This document shows, piece after piece, positions 29,490 through 32,246 of a stretch of 32,246 bases of DNA. Each line of letters starts with the position of its first letter. The stretch's first letter is position 1. A model generated the notes under the pieces. It was not told where the DNA came from. It did no database searches and saw only the letters and a program-made list of their open reading frames with translations. The stretch covers positions 1-32,246 of the forward strand of contig NZ_BPQP01000060.1 of assembly GCF_022179305.1 (NCBI RefSeq), given 5' to 3'. The DNA comes from Methylobacterium iners. Lineage in GTDB: Bacteria; Pseudomonadota; Alphaproteobacteria; Rhizobiales; Beijerinckiaceae. A program made the translations under genes and the position numbers.

Positions 29490-29811
29490 CAAAGCGTCTC
29501 TCGTTCCTCGGTCCGGTCCCGCCGCGCGGTCCGCCGGCCACCGGCGGAAAGCTGAGTCCCGCCAGCGACATCGGCACCGTTTCCGATCCTCGCGGGGCGG
29601 ATGCCCCAGATGTGGCGGCGCGCCCCGGCGCGAGGCGTGTTGCATGGCGGCGACGGCGTCGCCGGCCTCCCTGCGCTAACCCAAAACCGTGAGCAATTCG
29701 AGAACCGGACCCGGCCGCCCTCAGGGGCATTCGACGGCGTTCCGAAAGGGATTGTTTACCGGAACACCACAGATTTGCGCGAAACGCGAAGCGCTTCAAA
29801 GAGGAAAATCC
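29490..29811. other. 322-bp gap between divergent cysS and a small secreted protein
   Basis: No gene is supported. It should hold the cysS promoter on the left and that of the 29812 gene on the right. A relatively AT-rich patch (about 29740-29810) precedes the small gene and includes GGAAC at 29761, but no CGTT follows at 16-17 nt, so I do not call an EcfG promoter. Confidence 0.5.
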
Positions 29812-30132
29812 ATGCGACGTTCGGCTGCCGGCCTCGGCGCTGTCCTGGCCTTCGCCCTGCTCTCGAGCGCCGCTCTCGGCATCGAGTCCGCGTCCAAGGT
29901 CGAGAAGACCTTCCTGATCCCGGCGAGCGAGGGCTACGGCGTCGGCGATTGCCTGACGGACGCCTCCAGCGCCTGCGGTCAGGTCGTCGCCAACGCCTGG
30001 TGCGAGGCGCAGGGCTTCGCGTCGGCCGGCTCCTTCGGCGTCGCCGCCCAGGACGAGTACACGGGCGCGATCGAGACCGCCCCCGTGACGAAGCGCGTCG
30101 AGGCGCCGATCCGGATCACCTGCCAGGATTGA
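29812..30132 (+). CDS. Small secreted protein with four cysteines
   Basis: A 106-residue exported protein I cannot name. A signal peptide (about 1-23, MRRSAAGLGAVLAFALLSSA) is followed by a short domain with four cysteines (VGDCLTD, SACGQV, AWCEAQGF, ITCQD) that could form two disulfides. The pattern CL-x-(D/T)-x-S-x-CG-x-VV-x-AWCEAQGF looks like a conserved family of short periplasmic proteins in Rhizobiales (memory only). AAAGAGGAAAATCC gives a strong ribosome site at the ATG 29812. It is convergent with the CreA-family gene, 13 bp between stops. Confidence 0.78.
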   Translation: MRRSAAGLGAVLAFALLSSAALGIESASKVEKTFLIPASEGYGVGDCLTDASSACGQVVANAWCEAQGFASAGSFGVAAQDEYTGAIETAPVTKRVEAPIRITCQD

Positions 30133-30145
30133 TCCCGCGCCGAGT

Positions 30146-30664
30146 TCAGCCCTTCACGAACTCCCCGCATTTCGGCGGCGGCTCGGTGCCCCAGGGCATC
30201 AGCGGCACGGTCGAGGTCGAGTTCTTGGGCGAGCCCTGGATCACCTTGTCCGAATAGACCATGTAGATCAGCGTGTTGCGCTTGGCGTCGCAGCCGCGCA
30301 CGATCTGCATGGACTTGAAGATCAGCGAGCGGCGCTCGCTGAACACGACCGCGCCCTGGTCGAACTTGCCCTTGAACTGCACGGGGCCGACCTGGCGGCA
30401 GGACAGGGAGATGTCCGAGACGTCCTCGGCGAGGCCCAGCGTTCCCTTGATGCCGCCCTTCTCCGGCTGCGTGTAGTGGCAGGCGACGCCGCCGACGAGC
30501 GGATCGTCGATGCCGTAGACCACGAGCTTGTCGTTGGGCGTCAGCGGGCGCCAGACCGTCGACTTGTCGAAGATCCGGTCGGGGTCCTCGGCCGCCGCGG
30601 ACGGCGCCGGCAACACGAGGACCAGGGCCGCCAAGCCCAGTGTGAGACTCCGAAGACACATCAT
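30146..30664 (-). CDS. creA: CreA-family periplasmic protein
   Basis: A 172-residue exported protein of the CreA family, whose function is unknown despite the name. The signal peptide (1-25, CLRSLTLGLAALVLVLPAPS region) precedes the conserved core: KLVVYGIDDPLVGGVACHYT, DISLSCRQVGPVQF, KSMQIVRGCDAKRNTLIYMV and VPLMPWG near the end. AGGGGA lies 9 nt before the first of two adjacent ATGs (30664, 30661); I chose 30664. It is divergent from the DUF2865 gene, 147 bp apart. Confidence 0.9.
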   Translation of the reverse strand: MMCLRSLTLGLAALVLVLPAPSAAAEDPDRIFDKSTVWRPLTPNDKLVVYGIDDPLVGGVACHYTQPEKGGIKGTLGLAEDVSDISLSCRQVGPVQFKGKFDQGAVVFSERRSLIFKSMQIVRGCDAKRNTLIYMVYSDKVIQGSPKNSTSTVPLMPWGTEPPPKCGEFVKG

Positions 30665-30811
30665 CGAACCATTCCCCTGCCGAACGCTGCGACGCATGTG
30701 GGAAGGCTGTCGCACGACCGCGAGGGGCTTTACACAGGTTAGTCTACGCTGCTTCGCCCGCCCGTTCGGCGATCCGACAACCGCAGAGCTTTGCAGTCCT
30801 TGCCACAAGCC

Positions 30812-31816
30812 ATGCCGCTGATCCGCCCGCTCGCCTGCGTCCTCGTCGCGATCCTGTCCGTAGGCACGGCCCGCGCGCAGGCGCAGGGCCCGTCCTATGC
30901 GTGCCTGCGCTACAAGTCCGAGCTCGCGAACCTGAGCGACGGGGCCAACACCGCCCGCGCGCTGCAGAACGAGATCGGGCGCCTCAATGCCTATTACCGG
31001 ACGCTCAATTGCGAGGGCGGCCAATTCCTGTTCTTCGATACCCGCCCGCCGCAATGCGGCGCGGTGGAGCAGCGCATCCGCGCCCTGAACGCCGGCTACG
31101 GCGCCGAGAACGGCGAGGTCACCGCCGCGCGCCGCCGGCAGCTGACGGCCGCGATCGCGACGACCTGCAGCGAGACGGCCCCGACGCAGGACGGCCTGCC
31201 GGGAGAGCACCGGGCGCGGGGCGGCTCGCAGGTCATCTGCGTGCGCACCTGCGACGGCTCCTACTTCCCGATGGCCAACCTGCCCGACGGCCGCGAGGGC
31301 GCCAACGAGCTCTGCCAGGCGCTGTGCCCGGGCGCGGAGGCCGTGGCCTACTCGATGCCGTACGGCGACGACGCGCTGCGCCACGCCGCGACGATCAAGG
31401 GCCATCGCGCCTACGCCTCGCTCGCCACCGCCTTCAAGTTCCAGAAGAGCTTCACGCCGAACTGCTCGTGCAAGCGCGAGGGCCAGACCTGGGCGCAGTC
31501 GCTGGTCAAGGCCGAGAGCATGCTGGTCCGGCACAAGGGCGACATCTTCGTCACGCCCATGCAGGCCGAGGCCCTGTCGCGGCCGAAGGTGCGCGTGACG
31601 CTGGCCGGCCGGGCCGAGAAGACCGCCGCGGTCCTCGCGGCGGACGCGGCAAGCCGCAGCGGCGCCGTCGTCTCCGACGCCGGCGCGCCGGAGGCGAACG
31701 CGACCGGCGGCGAGGCGAGCCTGCAGCGGGCGGCCGCGTCCAGCGAGGAGCGCAGCGCGGTCCGGGTCATCGCTCCGAACGTGATCGCGGTGCCGACCCG
31801 CACGGGCGCGCCCTGA
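30812..31816 (+). CDS. Secreted DUF2865-type protein
   Basis: A 334-residue exported protein. The signal peptide (1-22, MPLIRPLACVLVAILSVGTA) is followed by a helical region (about 29-120) with coiled-coil character (ALQNEIGRLNAYYRTLNCEG) and a Cys-rich core typical of DUF2865: ICVRTCDGSYFPMAN, ELCQALCPGAEAVAYSMPYG and NCSCKREGQ. The C-terminal 80 residues are Ala-rich and variable. Function is unknown; it is probably periplasmic with several disulfides. The ATG at 30812 gives a clean signal peptide, though no good ribosome site is visible. It is followed by a small proline-rich frame. Confidence 0.83.
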   Translation: MPLIRPLACVLVAILSVGTARAQAQGPSYACLRYKSELANLSDGANTARALQNEIGRLNAYYRTLNCEGGQFLFFDTRPPQCGAVEQRIRALNAGYGAENGEVTAARRRQLTAAIATTCSETAPTQDGLPGEHRARGGSQVICVRTCDGSYFPMANLPDGREGANELCQALCPGAEAVAYSMPYGDDALRHAATIKGHRAYASLATAFKFQKSFTPNCSCKREGQTWAQSLVKAESMLVRHKGDIFVTPMQAEALSRPKVRVTLAGRAEKTAAVLAADAASRSGAVVSDAGAPEANATGGEASLQRAAASSEERSAVRVIAPNVIAVPTRTGAP

Positions 31817-31845
31817 CGCGCGCCGCCCCCCGCGCCCTGCGGATC

Positions 31846-32040
31846 ATGGGCCTGATCGCCGTCGTGTCCCTTCCGCCGTTCGGACCGGCGCACGCCGCGC
31901 CGGCGAAGCTCCCGCCCGTGCCGCAGGGCCGCGGGGTGCCGGCGCCCTCGGCTCCGTCGCCGCCCACGGCAAAGCCCCCGGCTCCGCCCCTCGCACCAGC
32001 GCCCGCGCAGCCGCGCGCTCCGGTATCGCCGAGGCGGTGA
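31846..32040 (+). CDS. Possible small proline-rich exported peptide
   Basis: A 64-codon frame 29 bp after the DUF2865 stop: a hydrophobic start (MGLIAVVSLPPFGPAHA) followed by 47 residues that are nearly all Pro, Ala, Lys, Arg and Ser. If real it is a short exported proline-rich peptide translated with the upstream gene. An Arg-rich stretch directly upstream (TRAAPRALRI) would make a better signal peptide but has no ATG or GTG start. High GC makes such frames easy by chance, so this is tentative. Confidence 0.4.
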   Translation: MGLIAVVSLPPFGPAHAAPAKLPPVPQGRGVPAPSAPSPPTAKPPAPPLAPAPAQPRAPVSPRR

Positions 32041-32246
32041 GCATCGGCGCGATTTCGGGGCGACAAGCCGCAAGCCCATGCCAAGGGCACCACGTCCGAT
32101 CCCGATCGACCCAGGCGATTTCTCTTGCTATTATTCCTAAGCTGTGTTTCTAATCCGTCACCTGCTGCCCGGTAGTTGAGGGTGCTTGTCCGGTGACCGA
32201 CCGGGCGGGCTTTGGGCGGCAGGGCGGTGCCCGCGTCGGAGGCTCG
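32041..32246. other. Terminal 206 bp without a gene
   Basis: An AT-richer patch (about 32115-32150) suggests a promoter for a gene beyond the right edge. CCGGT/ACCGG flanks a short centre near 32190-32204. No coding frame is supported. Confidence 0.4.

Noticed and set aside
29761-29784. GGAAC as an EcfG promoter for the small secreted protein
   Set aside because: No CGTT at 16-17 nt downstream.
1-32246. CRISPR array, tRNA or rRNA genes, insertion sequence or prophage genes
   Set aside because: No spaced direct repeats, cloverleaf, rRNA-like stretch, transposase, integrase or phage structural protein was recognised.

Overview
The window is high-GC chromosomal DNA (about 70% by eye) from an alphaproteobacterium. 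Rhizobiales is strongly suggested and Methylobacterium or a close relative is the most likely source. The pointers are an S2 ribosomal protein with a C-terminal helix-hairpin-helix tail, EcfG/NepR general-stress-response proteins, DUF1236 and DUF2865 proteins, the pdxJ-acpS-lepB-rnc-era order, and dispersed palindromes of the CCCGGAATGAC and GAGCATTTTC types. I see no tRNA, rRNA, CRISPR, insertion sequence, prophage or plasmid gene. This is mostly housekeeping sequence with small lineage-specific patches.

Layout. Positions 59-3219 (minus strand) hold rpsB-tsf-pyrH, with a candidate promoter, a leader hairpin and inter-gene hairpins. A membrane GGDEF protein follows upstream (3261-4484), then a 480-bp gap with one perfect DnaA-box sequence. 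Positions 4965-8489 (plus) hold a small lipoprotein and a 939-residue patatin-like protein whose catalytic lobes are separated by about ten membrane segments. Positions 8486-14548 (minus) carry RNA-modification genes (rsuA-like, rsmC-like) and the block pdxJ-acpS-lepB-rnc-era. Positions 14677-18381 (plus) carry a PH-domain protein, YbaB/EbfC, a class II glutamine amidotransferase, an EcfG-type sigma factor with a NepR-like N-terminus, a DUF1236 protein and a separate NepR-like protein. Positions 18382-24610 (minus) hold mscL, psd-pssA, an Atm1-type ABC exporter and a LysM protein. Positions 24844-32040 hold a LOG-family protein, a TAXI binding protein, a divergent tetR/Rid pair with two palindromic operators, a thiamine-binding-type protein, cysS, a small Cys-containing secreted protein, a CreA-family protein, a DUF2865 protein and a small proline-rich peptide.

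How they work together. Most blocks are textbook: translation (rpsB, tsf, cysS, era, rnc, rRNA modification), nucleotide supply (pyrH), cofactors and lipids (pdxJ, acpS, psd, pssA), export (lepB) and Fe-S or thiol export (Atm1-like). The most unusual part is 16572-18381. There a general-stress sigma factor appears fused to the family of its own anti-sigma factor, and a second free NepR-like gene lies about 800 bp downstream behind a near-match to the EcfG promoter consensus. If real, this is an unusual wiring of the PhyR-NepR-EcfG partner switch. No phyR or response-regulator kinase gene is visible in the window, so any PhyR must be encoded elsewhere.
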